44,612 bases of DNA, from the NCBI RefSeq assembly GCF_003459245.1, contig NZ_QRVG01000013.1, positions 1 to 44,612 of the forward strand. The letters are read 5' to 3'. How positions within the stretch are numbered: position 1 is the first letter of the stretch; every line of letters begins with the position of its first letter. The position numbers and the translations under genes were made by a program. Below, one piece after another: positions 26,301 to 34,296 of this stretch. Origin of the DNA: Collinsella sp. AF23-2. Its GTDB lineage: Bacteria > Actinomycetota > Coriobacteriia > Coriobacteriales > Coriobacteriaceae. Below the pieces are notes generated by a model. That model was not told the origin of the DNA. It made no database searches and saw only the letters and a program-made list of their open reading frames with translations.

Positions 26301-26657
26301 GACATCTGGGTAACAGAAAGGCCCGCGTTCCTCAGAGGCAAGATAGGCAATTCTGCTTCTGAGGTAGATCTCAATTCTGCCGACCGCACTGCCGACCGCA
26401 TCAAACATTAACTGCCGGAGGGCTCGGTCAAATTCATACGTGTAGATGATGGTTTCGAATGTTGTGCCTTCGCGAAAGATGGTAATCCCGGACTTGCATT
26501 TGGTTTTGTAGGGAAACCAGTAGGCCGACAGTCTGTAGTGGTTGGCTTCGACCAAAGCTCGCTCGAGTTCGCTTTGATCAGAGCACTTAAGACCCTTGTT
26601 TTCTGTCAATAGTGCTATTTGTTCGTTGATGGATATCCGCGACTTCTGGTATTTCAT
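26292..26657 (-). pseudogene. 5' part of an Abi-family (abortive infection type) gene, truncated
   Basis: Residues 1-120 follow the Abi_2 family (AbiD/AbiF-like): KSRISINEQIALLTENKGL, ALVEANHYRLSAYWFPY and the helix YEFDRALRQLMFDAVGSAVGR. Full members have about 300 residues. Near 26295 the similarity ends and the frame runs into the out-of-frame ClC remnant, giving an apparent 207-residue hybrid ending at 26034 that is nonsense after residue ~122. The AT-rich composition contrasts with the neighbourhood, suggesting recent import of this phage-defence gene and then deletion of its end. Confidence 0.72.
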
Positions 26658-26670
26658 TAAGCCTCTTGAT

Positions 26671-26714
26671 AGAAAAAGAGCTGGAGTTGCGCATCGTTGA
26701 GAGGCTTTCCAGCT
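26671..26714 (-). terminator. Probable terminator after the GyrI-like gene
   Basis: AGCTGGA (26679-26685) pairs with TCCAGCT (26708-26714). On the minus strand the stem is followed by CTTTTTCT. It is about 115 bp past the stop at 26828 and directly before the truncated Abi start. Confidence 0.6.
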
Positions 26715-26827
26715 TTAGCAAAACAAACTTATAAGATGCGACGGGCCGCGTCAAGATAATTACCGGACGGCCCAGGAGGCGGCTGGTTGGCTGGCTTAAA
26801 ACCTAGCGCGTGAAATGACGCTCCACG

Positions 26828-27466
26828 CTATTCAGCGCGCTTGATAGGATGACGAACCACAGTCTTAAGTTTCTCCGGTGCACATTTGCGTGGATCGGAG
26901 AGATAGATTTCGTGATGTAAACGGGTGTCTGAGAGGTCGGGGACATAGCCCAGCTCGGTCGCGTATTCATGCATAGCGTCTACGGTCGCCGGTTCGTTGT
27001 CGTAGGGCCCGGTGTGCATGCATTGAACGCAGAGACCCTCGTCAACTTTAAGCAGCTCGACGGCGGAAAAGTCCAGTTTCTTTTTGGCCGTGGCTTCCGC
27101 GACTGCCCAGTCAAAGTCATCTCGGGTGACGAAATCGGGCAGGCGGATACACGAGATAAAGTTGAAATCGTCCTTGCGTACATAATCGATGTCGCCGCTC
27201 GGGGAGTCTTGCCACCAGAAACCCTCGAGCGGCGGTACCACAAAGTCGAAATAGCCCTCGATACTCCTTGAGCCTTTCTTCGACATCTTGACGGTATAGG
27301 CGATTCCGTAAAGCAGCGGCAGGGCGTTTTGATACTCGCCACCTTCGGTATTTGGGTCGCCCTTGCCGCGAACGGCAACGTAGCTCATGGGCGGGACAGT
27401 TACGATACTCGGCTTGCTTGCAGGTTTGTAGAGCTCCTTGCATTCCTTCTTAAAGTCGAACGCCAT
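26828..27466 (-). CDS. GyrI-like small-molecule-binding domain protein
   Basis: A 212-residue protein of the GyrI-like (SHS2/BRE-type effector-binding) group. VTVPPMSYVAVRGKGDPN and the mid-region YFDFVVPPLEGFWW followed by CVQCMHTGPYDNEPATVDAM are the hallmarks. It has no DNA-binding domain. E. coli GyrI/SbmC of the same superfamily protects DNA gyrase from toxins and is SOS-induced; a perfect SOS-box-like dyad 57 bp upstream of this start makes a comparable stress role plausible. Members can also hydrolyse or bind hydrophobic cyclopropanoid-type or antibiotic molecules, so the ligand is open. An AAAGGCGG precedes the ATG. Confidence 0.82.
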   Translation of the reverse strand: MAFDFKKECKELYKPASKPSIVTVPPMSYVAVRGKGDPNTEGGEYQNALPLLYGIAYTVKMSKKGSRSIEGYFDFVVPPLEGFWWQDSPSGDIDYVRKDDFNFISCIRLPDFVTRDDFDWAVAEATAKKKLDFSAVELLKVDEGLCVQCMHTGPYDNEPATVDAMHEYATELGYVPDLSDTRLHHEIYLSDPRKCAPEKLKTVVRHPIKRAE

Positions 27467-27522
27467 GTTGGCCGCCTTTCTGCGTATTGGCCTGCTTAGA
27501 TAACGGAATCATATCATAGAAA

Positions 27523-27536
27523 CGAACAGCTGTTCG
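27523..27536 (-). promoter_or_regulatory. SOS-box-like palindrome before the GyrI-like gene
   Basis: CGAACAGCTGTTCG is a perfect 14-bp palindrome matching the Gram-positive/actinobacterial LexA consensus CGAAC-N4-GTTCG. On the minus strand it would overlap the -35 of a promoter whose -10 is TATGAT (about 27509-27514). LexA repression is inferred. Confidence 0.7.
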
Positions 27537-27648
27537 AATGATTTGTCTGACAGATAGAGATGCGTACGTTGTGTTTGGCGGTCGGCCTGACCCCGTCGAT
27601 GATTTCTCTGCCTCCCCGGCGCCTCATCTATAGCTGCCGTTTCCCCAT

Positions 27649-27683
27649 ATAAAACCTGCCAAAATAAACCTGTCCCTTTTTGG
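27649..27683 (-). repeat. CCTGCCAAAA hairpin repeat, copy 1 (minus orientation, degenerate arm)
   Basis: The sequence is the reverse complement of the 39-bp repeat seen at 31211 and 39200, except that the distal arm reads TTTTTGGTCGG instead of TTTTTGGCAGG. It lies 55 bp before the ABC ATPase gene; copy 2 in opposite orientation abuts the end of that operon. Confidence 0.8.
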
Positions 27684-27737
27684 TCGGTGCGAAATGGGTA
27701 ATACTAAAGAGTTATCCGACCAGATGGGAACCGATCG

Positions 27738-28439
27738 ATGGCCTATATCGAATTCAAAGACGTCATCAAAGCATACGGCGAGGGCGACGCCCGCATTCAT
27801 GCGCTCGACGGCGCGAGTTTTACGGTCGAGCGCGGTGAGCTCGCCATCATTCTGGGTGCTTCGGGTGCCGGTAAGACCACGGCGCTCAACATCCTGGGCG
27901 GTATGGATACGGTAACCTCCGGCACCGTGACGGTGGACGGGCGCGACGTGAGCTCCGCCAACGAGGCACAGCTCGTGGAATACCGCCGCGCCGACGTGGG
28001 TTTTGTCTTTCAGTTCTACAATCTGGTCCCCAACCTGACGGCGCTCGAAAATGTTGAGCTTGCGGCGCAAATCTGCCCCGATTCGCTCGATGCCGAGCAA
28101 ACGCTTTGCCAGGTTGGCTTGGGTGAGCGCCTCGCCAACTTCCCGGCGCAGCTTTCGGGCGGCGAGCAACAGCGCGTGTCCATCGCCCGCGCGCTGGCCA
28201 AGAACCCCAAGCTACTTTTGTGCGACGAGCCCACGGGTGCACTCGACTACAAAACCGGCAAGCAGATCTTGCAACTGTTGCAGGACACCTGTCGCAAACA
28301 GGGCATTACGGTCATTATCATCACCCACAACTCCGCGCTGGCGCCCATGGCCGATCGCCTGATCCGCTTTAAGAGCGGCCGCGTGGAGAGCGAGACGGTT
28401 CAGCAAAATCCCGTGCCTATCGAGACGATCGAGTGGTAG
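27738..28439 (+). CDS. ABC transporter ATP-binding protein, LolD/MacB type
   Basis: A 233-residue ATPase that powers an FtsX-fold permease. Walker A is GASGAGKTT (40-48), the Q-loop [14 protein letters not shown], the signature LSGGEQQRV, Walker [13 protein letters not shown] and the H-loop [12 protein letters not shown]. The GEQQR signature and DEPTGALD are characteristic of the MacB/LolD/BceA group, which acts in peptide export, antimicrobial-peptide resistance or lipoprotein handling. Its stop is at or overlapping the start of the permease gene. The ribosome site is weak (GGGAA). Confidence 0.93.
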   Translation: MAYIEFKDVIKAYGEGDARIHALDGASFTVERGELAIILGASGAGKTTALNILGGMDTVTSGTVTVDGRDVSSANEAQLVEYRRADVGFVFQFYNLVPNLTALENVELAAQICPDSLDAEQTLCQVGLGERLANFPAQLSGGEQQRVSIARALAKNPKLLLCDEPTGALDYKTGKQILQLLQDTCRKQGITVIIITHNSALAPMADRLIRFKSGRVESETVQQNPVPIETIEW

Positions 28440-28444
28440 CGCCC

Positions 28445-31210
28445 ATGGACCAAGACCGCCAAAACAGCCAAACCGGCGATGCTAAGCACACGGAGCGCGA
28501 CCGGGAGTTTACGACCTACCGTACCGCTCAAAGCTCAAACGATATGGTGCCGACGGTTTTTCGCCGTGGCATCTACCGCACAATCCGAGGCAGCCTTAAG
28601 CGCTTCCTGTCCATTGTGGTCATCACCGCGCTCGGCGTGAGTGTGATGTGCGGCCTTAAGGCGGGCTGCGAGGATCTGTGCGATTCGGTCGACGCCTACT
28701 TTGACCAGCAGAATGTCTACGATATCAACGTCCAGTCGACCTATGGCCTGACCGACGATGATCTCGCCGCCATCCAAGAGGTCGATGGTGTCGAGACGGC
28801 CGAGGGCATCTACACCGAGACCGCCTACACCGCCGTGGGTACAACGCGAGAGCGCGTGGTCGTGCAGAGTCTCTCCAAGGAGAACATCGATCAGCCGGTG
28901 CTCGTGAACGGCGATTTGCCCGAGAGCGCCGATGAAGTCGCGGTGACTTCGAAGTTCCTGAAGGCATCGGGCAAGAAAATCGGCGATACGGTGAGTTTTG
29001 CCGCCAATGACGCGAGCTCGTCCAATCAAAGCGCCAAGGACCAGTTTGCCGCGGGCGATTACACCATTACGGCTGAGGTCCTCGACCCCACTGATGTAAG
29101 TTCTGACTCGACAGTCAACGCCTTTCGCGCTGCTTCGGCGGCGGACTATAAGTTCTATGTGAGCGAGGACGCCGCGACATCTTCTTCCTACTCCGCGGTC
29201 CACGTGATCGTCGAGGGAGCCAAGAGCCTCAACTCCTATTCGGATTCCTACGCGGCAAAGATCAATGAGGTCAAGGGCAATATCGAGAAGATCCGCGAGG
29301 AGCGTGAGAAAGCGCGCGCTCAGGAACTGACGGTCGACACGCCGGCAAGCTTGGATGCGGCCGAGCGCCAGGCGAATATGCTCTTTGGGATTGAGCAGGA
29401 CAACATCAATCGCATGGCCGAGGGCAGCGACGAGCGTGCGCAGGCGCAAGCCGACCTGGACCAGCGCCGTGCCGCCGCCGACCAGCAGTTTGCCGATGCC
29501 CGCGCCGAGCTCTCTGACCTGGGCGAATGCACCTGGTACATCCAGGACCGCGATAACATCGCAAGCTACTCGAGCGTGGAGAGCGATAGCTCGTCAATTG
29601 AGGCCATTGCCACGGTGTTCCCGTTCATCTTCTTTATCGTCGCCGTGCTCATCAGCCTCACCACCGCCACGCGCATGGTCGAGGAGGAGCGCACGCTCAT
29701 TGGCCTGTACAAGGCGCTCGGCTATTCGCGCGGGCGTATCCTGTCCAAATATGTGGACTACTCGCTGTGGGCGTGTCTGATCGGTGGCGTGCTCGGCAAT
29801 ATCATCGGATTTGTGGGTCTGCCGCTGTTCTTGTTTACGGTGTTCGACGACATGTACTCGCTGCCCCAGATGTTGCTTTCGTACGACATCGTGTCATCAC
29901 TCGTGTCGGTAGCGCTGTTTGCCGTGGGCGTGGTGGGCGCCACGATTATCGCCTGCCGCCACGAGATGGCTGAGACCCCAGCCTCGCTCATGCGCCCCAA
30001 GGCCCCGCGCGCCGGCTCGCGCATTCTGCTCGAGCGCATTGGCTTTATCTGGCACCGCATGGGCTTTTTGAACAAGGTCGCTGCACGCAACCTGTTCCGC
30101 TACAAAAAGCGCGCCTTTATGACCATCTTTGGCATTGCGGGCTGCACGGCGCTTGTGATTTGCGGTATGGGCATCCGTGATACGTCGGTCGCGCTGTCGC
30201 CCAAGCAGTACGGGCACATCACACGCTACGATTTGCTGGCGGTCGCCAATCCCGATGATTTTTCGCAGACGTGCGCGGCGTTGGATGAGCGCAGTGCAGC
30301 CAAGGATTCCGACGTGACCGTGACTTCGACGCTGCCGATTATGACCGACAACGTTACCTTTACATTCGGCGGAAAGAGCGAGACCGTGCAGCTGATCGTG
30401 GTGCCCGATGACCGCACGAACGACCTGGATGACTACGTGCGCCTAGAGGACGAGTCCAAAGAACCGCTCGCCCTGCGTGACGGGGATGTGTATTTGAGCA
30501 AGAGCTCTCAGCTGGTGCTGGGGATCAAGCCGGGCGATACGGCACACGTCCAGGATTCGTCGCTCAATGTTGCCAAGGTCAAAGTCAGCGACATCTCGCT
30601 CAACTATCTGGGGAACACGCTTTACATGACGCAGGGCACCTATGAGCGCGCGTTCGGTCGAAGTGCACGCCTTAACGGCGTCTTTGTGCTGCTTAAGGGT
30701 TCGTCGGCCGACCAGATTGCGTTTAGTAAGAATCTTAAGAGTGACGGTTGGCTTACGATTTCGAGTACGGCCGAGCATTGGGAAAACTATGAGGCGAACT
30801 TTACGATTATCAATTCGGTCGTGGTGCTCGTGACCTTTATGGCGGCGTGCCTGTCGTTTGTGGTGGTGTTTACGCTGTCCAACACGAATATCTCCGAGCG
30901 CGAGCGCGAGCTGGCGACCATTAAGGTGCTGGGCTTCCGCCGTGGCGAGGTGCACCACTACGTCAACAAGGAGACGTTGATCCTCACGGCGATTGGTGCC
31001 GCGCTGGGCGTACCGCTGGGTGGTGCGCTGGCCGAGAGCTTTACGTACATCTTGCAGATGCCGTCATTGTACTTTGACGTCGAAGTCGAGCCGCTGAGCT
31101 ACGTGCTTGCCGTGGTGCTTTCCTTCGGCTTTACGATCATCGTCAACCTCGCTACCAATCGCACCCTCAATAAGATCGACATGGTCGGCGCCCTCAAGAG
31201 CGCCGAGTAG
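28445..31210 (+). CDS. FtsX-family ABC permease with large extracytoplasmic coiled-coil region
   Basis: A 921-residue permease forming an operon with the ATPase. After a charged N terminus the first membrane helix is about residues 40-65 (FLSIVVITALGVSVMCG). There follows a ~310-residue external region including a probable coiled coil (residues ~270-350, rich in Glu/Ala/Gln/Arg). Three helices come next at ~385-500 (FtsX domain 1, with ATRMVEEERTLIGLYKALGY), a helix near 550, a second external domain and a last FtsX domain (from ~790) with ERERELATIKVLGFRRGEV. Two FtsX domains in one chain are typical of the YtrF/SalY-like group. I prefer ATG 28445; a GTG at 28433 overlapping the ATPase stop is possible. 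Confidence 0.9.
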   Translation: MDQDRQNSQTGDAKHTERDREFTTYRTAQSSNDMVPTVFRRGIYRTIRGSLKRFLSIVVITALGVSVMCGLKAGCEDLCDSVDAYFDQQNVYDINVQSTYGLTDDDLAAIQEVDGVETAEGIYTETAYTAVGTTRERVVVQSLSKENIDQPVLVNGDLPESADEVAVTSKFLKASGKKIGDTVSFAANDASSSNQSAKDQFAAGDYTITAEVLDPTDVSSDSTVNAFRAASAADYKFYVSEDAATSSSYSAVHVIVEGAKSLNSYSDSYAAKINEVKGNIEKIREEREKARAQELTVDTPASLDAAERQANMLFGIEQDNINRMAEGSDERAQAQADLDQRRAAADQQFADARAELSDLGECTWYIQDRDNIASYSSVESDSSSIEAIATVFPFIFFIVAVLISLTTATRMVEEERTLIGLYKALGYSRGRILSKYVDYSLWACLIGGVLGNIIGFVGLPLFLFTVFDDMYSLPQMLLSYDIVSSLVSVALFAVGVVGATIIACRHEMAETPASLMRPKAPRAGSRILLERIGFIWHRMGFLNKVAARNLFRYKKRAFMTIFGIAGCTALVICGMGIRDTSVALSPKQYGHITRYDLLAVANPDDFSQTCAALDERSAAKDSDVTVTSTLPIMTDNVTFTFGGKSETVQLIVVPDDRTNDLDDYVRLEDESKEPLALRDGDVYLSKSSQLVLGIKPGDTAHVQDSSLNVAKVKVSDISLNYLGNTLYMTQGTYERAFGRSARLNGVFVLLKGSSADQIAFSKNLKSDGWLTISSTAEHWENYEANFTIINSVVVLVTFMAACLSFVVVFTLSNTNISERERELATIKVLGFRRGEVHHYVNKETLILTAIGAALGVPLGGALAESFTYILQMPSLYFDVEVEPLSYVLAVVLSFGFTIIVNLATNRTLNKIDMVGALKSAE

Positions 31211-31249
31211 CCTGCCAAAAAGGGACAGGTTTATTTTGGCAGGTTTTAT
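31211..31249 (+). repeat. CCTGCCAAAA hairpin repeat, copy 2, acting as terminator
   Basis: It starts at the base after the permease stop. CCTGCCAAAA (31211-31220) pairs with TTTTGGCAGG (31234-31243) and TTTTAT follows, an intrinsic terminator layout. It is identical over 39 bases to copy 4 (39200-39238). Confidence 0.8.
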
Positions 31250-31250
31250 C

Positions 31251-31294
31251 GGGGCAAACGCCGGACAACCATTAGGTGGCCCGGCGTTTGCCCC
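31251..31294. terminator. Second strong hairpin after the ABC operon
   Basis: GGGGCAAACGCCGG (31251-31264) pairs perfectly with CCGGCGTTTGCCCC (31281-31294). It follows copy 2 of the CCTGCC repeat at once, so the ABC operon ends in two stems in series. No T-run follows. Confidence 0.55.
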
Positions 31295-31409
31295 GTCAAA
31301 CGGGCTTTCCATTTGCCTTTCATTCTATTTGGTTTTCGCTCGCAGGCGTGGATGAGAGGCTCTCTTTGGCCTTCGAGATTGGGCTTGTATGGGTCGTATG
31401 CCACAAAAT

Positions 31410-31549
31410 GGGCCTATCTACTACGTTTGCTACCACACCCTCGACCGTGACAAAGATTATGAAATTAAAACCGCAGGTAGATGGCTTGCCAGTTTTCGGA
31501 AAAGGCGGGTATGGTCGGCCCTCTCGAGTTAAACGTAGTAAATAGGCCC
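31410..31549. repeat. 140-bp structure with 19-bp inverted-repeat ends
   Basis: GGGCCTATCTACTACGTTT (31410-31428) and AAACGTAGTAAATAGGCCC (31531-31549) are inverted copies with one mismatch. The 102-bp interior shows no gene. It resembles the 313-549 element in layout but shares no sequence with it. Confidence 0.65.
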
Positions 31550-31610
31550 TTTTCTTGGCGCGCGGTCAGCTCAATGCTAATCTCCGTGCCGGAACTGACC
31601 CAGTTGTTTG

Positions 31611-31681
31611 TAAGTTGCGGTGATATACGGACTGTTTGGCGCTTTGGAGCTTCAAAACAGTCCCTATCTCACCGCAACTTA
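31611..31681. repeat. Nested hairpin with AAGTTGCGGTG arms, copy 1
   Basis: TAAGTTGCGGTG (31611-31622) pairs with CACCGCAACTTA (31670-31681). Inside, GGACTGTTT (31629-31637) pairs with AAACAGTCC (31655-31663). The outer arm sequence recurs at 32831-32897; the two copies flank the Xre membrane regulator gene. Confidence 0.75.
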
Positions 31682-31724
31682 GGAGAAGGGCGGGGGTGGT
31701 TGGGTGCTGGTGGGTCGGAGCGTG

Positions 31725-32645
31725 TTAGGCCTGTTTGCGGTGCTTCCATTGTTTGCGGCACCAGCGCATGAGCGCCTTTATGACGGGAATCGTGATGAGG
31801 ATGATCCATGCAGGATGGGGCTGTCCCAAACAGAGCCACATGTAGAGGAACCAAGCGATGGCGGCTGCCGGGTAGATGGCCTCGATCAGCTTAGACAGGT
31901 GGCGCCGATCGATGAAGTCACCAATCGCGTAGTAGACGGGAACCAGAAAGACGAGGAAAAGCCCCATGCCCCATGTGCCGTAGACAATGCCGAGCACCAG
32001 ATAGGCGAGAGTGACAAGTGCGGGGAAGGGGAATTTGTTCCATGCACGTCCGACCTTGGTGTGGAAATGCTTGCCATGATGGTCGAGCTTGTCGTGTGCT
32101 TCCTTCCAGCTGGAAAACGTCTCGCCGTCGATGGTGACGGTGCCGTCGTCATTGGTGCGTACGCTATGTCCATCGTCCTCAAGCGTATCGATATGCACGC
32201 CGTCCGGCCCCACATGCACCTCTTCGCCCTTGCGCTCGTTGGTCACATGGATGCCGCTCCAACCAATATGGACTTCCTCGCCTTTATTGGGATCAATGAC
32301 GTGGATACCGCGCGCGAGGGAAATATCGACAAGTGGTTTGTCGCCGCAATCGGCGTGCTCGGCAGAATCCTCGGCCTCGTCAGCCACATCCGCCGTCCCG
32401 GTGTCGGCGCTACCGTCCTCCAGGTCGTCGGCATCGTTGGCCGCCTCCCCATATAACAGCTCGTCCAACGACACGTCATACAGCGCGGCGAGCGCAATGA
32501 GGTTATCGGTATCGGGTGAGGACTCGCTGCGCTCCCATTTACTGACAGCCTGACGACTCACACCCAGCTGGGCGGCAAGCGCCTCCTGAGAAAGCCCGGC
32601 AGCCTTGCGGCGATCGACGAGGCGCTGTGCCATCGCAAGATCCAT
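31725..32645 (-). CDS. Membrane-anchored Xre-family regulator with HV-rich internal repeats
   Basis: A 306-residue protein. Residues 1-62 are an Xre helix-turn-helix (LSQEALAAQLGVSRQAVSKW, with LIALAALYDVSLDELL). An acidic linker (65-105) follows, then three imperfect repeats around GIHVIDPNKGEEVHIGWSGIHV, NERKGEEVHVGPDGVHI and a fourth weaker DGTVTIDGETF, which look like short beta-solenoid-type strands. The last 90 residues hold two to three membrane helices (FPALVTLAYLVLGIVYG, MGLFLVFLVPVYYAIGDFI, IYPAAAIAWFLYMWLCL). The start at 32645 follows AAAGGAACC. It may sense a membrane signal directly. The target genes are unknown; its own promoter is the obvious one. Confidence 0.82.
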   Translation of the reverse strand: MDLAMAQRLVDRRKAAGLSQEALAAQLGVSRQAVSKWERSESSPDTDNLIALAALYDVSLDELLYGEAANDADDLEDGSADTGTADVADEAEDSAEHADCGDKPLVDISLARGIHVIDPNKGEEVHIGWSGIHVTNERKGEEVHVGPDGVHIDTLEDDGHSVRTNDDGTVTIDGETFSSWKEAHDKLDHHGKHFHTKVGRAWNKFPFPALVTLAYLVLGIVYGTWGMGLFLVFLVPVYYAIGDFIDRRHLSKLIEAIYPAAAIAWFLYMWLCLGQPHPAWIILITIPVIKALMRWCRKQWKHRKQA

Positions 32646-32699
32646 GGTGGTTCCTTTCGTTTGATGGTCGAATCGAATGAGCCGAGTATGCCGAGAACA

Positions 32700-32761
32700 A
32701 CCGGTAGCGACCACCATTTCTAGTTAGAATCTGCCCCAACCCTACCGCAACTACCGGTAGC
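32700..32761 (-). promoter_or_regulatory. Repeated ACCGGTAGC sites and a TTCTA dyad before the Xre gene
   Basis: ACCGGTAGC occurs at 32700-32708 and 32753-32761; the second sits in the 10-bp palindrome CTACCGGTAG. Between them is the dyad TTCTAGTTAGAA (32718-32729). Being 55-115 bp upstream of the start they are candidates for autoregulation. Confidence 0.4.
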
Positions 32762-32830
32762 AATCCCTAACGACCAGCCATTTCAGGACAAATGTCAGTG
32801 CAAGTAGCAGCCAAGAGCCCCCACTCAGTA

Positions 32831-32897
32831 AGTTGCGGTGGAATAGTTTTTGGATTCAGCCATTTGCGGACTAAGCAGGAACTATTTCACCGCAACT
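32831..32897. repeat. Nested hairpin with AAGTTGCGGTG arms, copy 2
   Basis: AGTTGCGGTGGAATAGTT (32831-32848) pairs with AACTATTTCACCGCAACT (32880-32897) with one G-T wobble. The interior (CATTTGCGGACTAAG) is different from copy 1 at 31611. It lies between the Xre promoter and the pfkA end. Confidence 0.75.
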
Positions 32898-32958
32898 GAA
32901 TTTCAGACCAGGCACCCGCAGCAAGAAGACGAATAGCCTCGGCGAGTATGTAAACGCA

Positions 32959-33055
32959 GGGCCCTCCGACCCCGCCCGACGATTTCGATTGGCGACCTTT
33001 GACGGAGTCAAGGGAGGAGCCAAATCGAAATACGTCGGGCGGGGTCGGAGGGCCC
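32959..33055. repeat. Large hairpin at the 3' end of pfkA
   Basis: GGGCCCTCCGACCCCGCCCG begins a 23-bp arm (32959-32981) perfectly matched by 33033-33055. The stem continues with TTTCGATT/AAATCGAAA and GGC/GCC and is capped by CCTT-GAC/GTC-AAGG. It sits 23 bp past the pfkA stop. It has no GTCCTCG core, so it belongs to a different class from copies A-C. Confidence 0.85.
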
Positions 33056-33078
33056 GATGGGGTGGATTCCAGCCGAGG

Positions 33079-34158
33079 CTATTCGTCGCCGAAGCTGATG
33101 CCCAACGCCTTGGCCTCGCGCACCAGGTCGCTCTGGGGGTCGACATACTTGAGCTTGCCGGCGACCTCCTCGAGCGGTATGTGGCACATCTTGCCGTCAC
33201 GCAGGGCGATCATGTAGCCAAACTCGCCGCGCAGGCAGCCGAGCGCGGCCTCGACGCCGCACTGGGTCGCAAAGATGCGATCCTGGGCATCGGGCTGGCC
33301 GCCGCGCTGCGTGTGGCCGGGGATGGCGACGCGGGTCTCGCGACCGGTCTTGGCCTCAATCTCCTTGGCGATGTCGTAGACGATCGACGGGCTCGTGCGC
33401 TCGGCAAGCTTCTTCTTGTATTCCTTCTTGGACAGCGCCGCGTCCTCCTTGGAGATAGCGCCCTCGGCGACGGCCACGATGGTAAAGCGGCTGCCGGTCT
33501 CCATGCGATGCTCGATGGTCTTGATGACGTTGTCCATGTCGTAGGGGATCTCGGGAATCAGGATGACGTCCGCGCCGCCCGCGACGCCGGCGTACAGCGG
33601 GATCCAGCCAACCTTGTGGCCCATGATCTCGATAACGAACACGCGGCCGTGACTCGAGGCGGTGGTGTGGATGTCGTCGATGCACTTGGTAGCGACGTCG
33701 ATGGCGCTCGTAAAGCCAAACGTCAGCTCGGTGCCCCAGGTGTCGTTATCGATGGTCTTGGGCAGGGCGATAACGTTGAGGCCCTCTTCGCGCAGGCGGT
33801 TAGCGGTCTTGGTGGAGCCGTTGCCGCCCAGCATAAACAGGCAGTCGAGCTGCAGCTTATGATAGGTGTGGACCATAGCGGGCACCTTCTCGACGCCATC
33901 GGCCTCGGGAACATCCAGGCGCTTGAACGGCGTACGGCTCGTGCCCAGGATGGTGCCGCCGCGGGTGAGGATGCCGCTAAAATCGGCGGGCGACATGACG
34001 CGGAACCTGCTGTAGATAAGGCCCTGGTAGCCGTCCTCAAAACCATAGATCTCGATAGGCTCTTCGCTATTGGTCATGAGCGTTTTGACAATGCCGCGCA
34101 TGGTGGCGTTGAGCGCCTGGCAGTCGCCGCCACTGGTAAGAAGACCGATCCTGAGCAT
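33079..34158 (-). CDS. pfkA: 6-phosphofructokinase
   Basis: A 359-residue phosphofructokinase phosphorylating fructose 6-phosphate. LLTSGGDCQALNA is the N-terminal nucleotide loop; PKTIDNDTWGTELTFGF holds the catalytic Asp and EIMGHKVGW and GHTQRGG bind the sugar phosphate. The metal motif reads GGNGS where E. coli has GGDGS, with Gly at the ATP-selecting position and Lys in PKTIDND as in PPi-linked enzymes. This combination recurs in a clade of Clostridia/Coriobacteria enzymes, so it is probably native rather than a defect; donor specificity cannot be read with certainty. Confidence 0.93.
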   Translation of the reverse strand: MLRIGLLTSGGDCQALNATMRGIVKTLMTNSEEPIEIYGFEDGYQGLIYSRFRVMSPADFSGILTRGGTILGTSRTPFKRLDVPEADGVEKVPAMVHTYHKLQLDCLFMLGGNGSTKTANRLREEGLNVIALPKTIDNDTWGTELTFGFTSAIDVATKCIDDIHTTASSHGRVFVIEIMGHKVGWIPLYAGVAGGADVILIPEIPYDMDNVIKTIEHRMETGSRFTIVAVAEGAISKEDAALSKKEYKKKLAERTSPSIVYDIAKEIEAKTGRETRVAIPGHTQRGGQPDAQDRIFATQCGVEAALGCLRGEFGYMIALRDGKMCHIPLEEVAGKLKYVDPQSDLVREAKALGISFGDE

Positions 34159-34196
34159 GATGAATCCTTCCGGGCAAGTTATAACATGCGCATAAG

Positions 34197-34228
34197 TTTA
34201 CCCCGCACACTGTTGATACGGGGGTAAA
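34197..34228. other. Hairpin upstream of pfkA
   Basis: TTTACCCC (34197-34204) pairs with GGGGTAAA (34221-34228). It lies between the amidase stop and the pfkA start, and may be the end of the upstream transcript or part of the pfkA leader. On the minus strand TATAAC lies just downstream, a possible -10 for pfkA. Confidence 0.45.
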
Positions 34229-34296
34229 ACGTGTTAGCTCAAGCGTATAGAAATGTAAGCAACGTCAGGGAACGTAAGGCCGACGGGCCTGGCTCC

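Larger units (their letters stand above)
31295..31724. other. Gene-free stretch with two long inverted repeats
   Basis: No gene is recognised. It contains the 140-bp inverted-repeat structure 31410-31549 and the AAGTTGCGGTGA-arm hairpin 31611-31681, listed separately. The rest is unremarkable. Confidence 0.5.

Noticed and set aside
26034..26657. A 207-residue Abi protein as one functional gene
   Set aside because: Only residues 1-120 follow the family; the rest is an out-of-frame reading of a ClC channel end and of repeat DNA.
33079..34158. Asn in the GGNGS motif of pfkA as an inactivating mutation
   Set aside because: The same motif with PKTIDND recurs in a recognised group of phosphofructokinases from anaerobes, so it is probably native.
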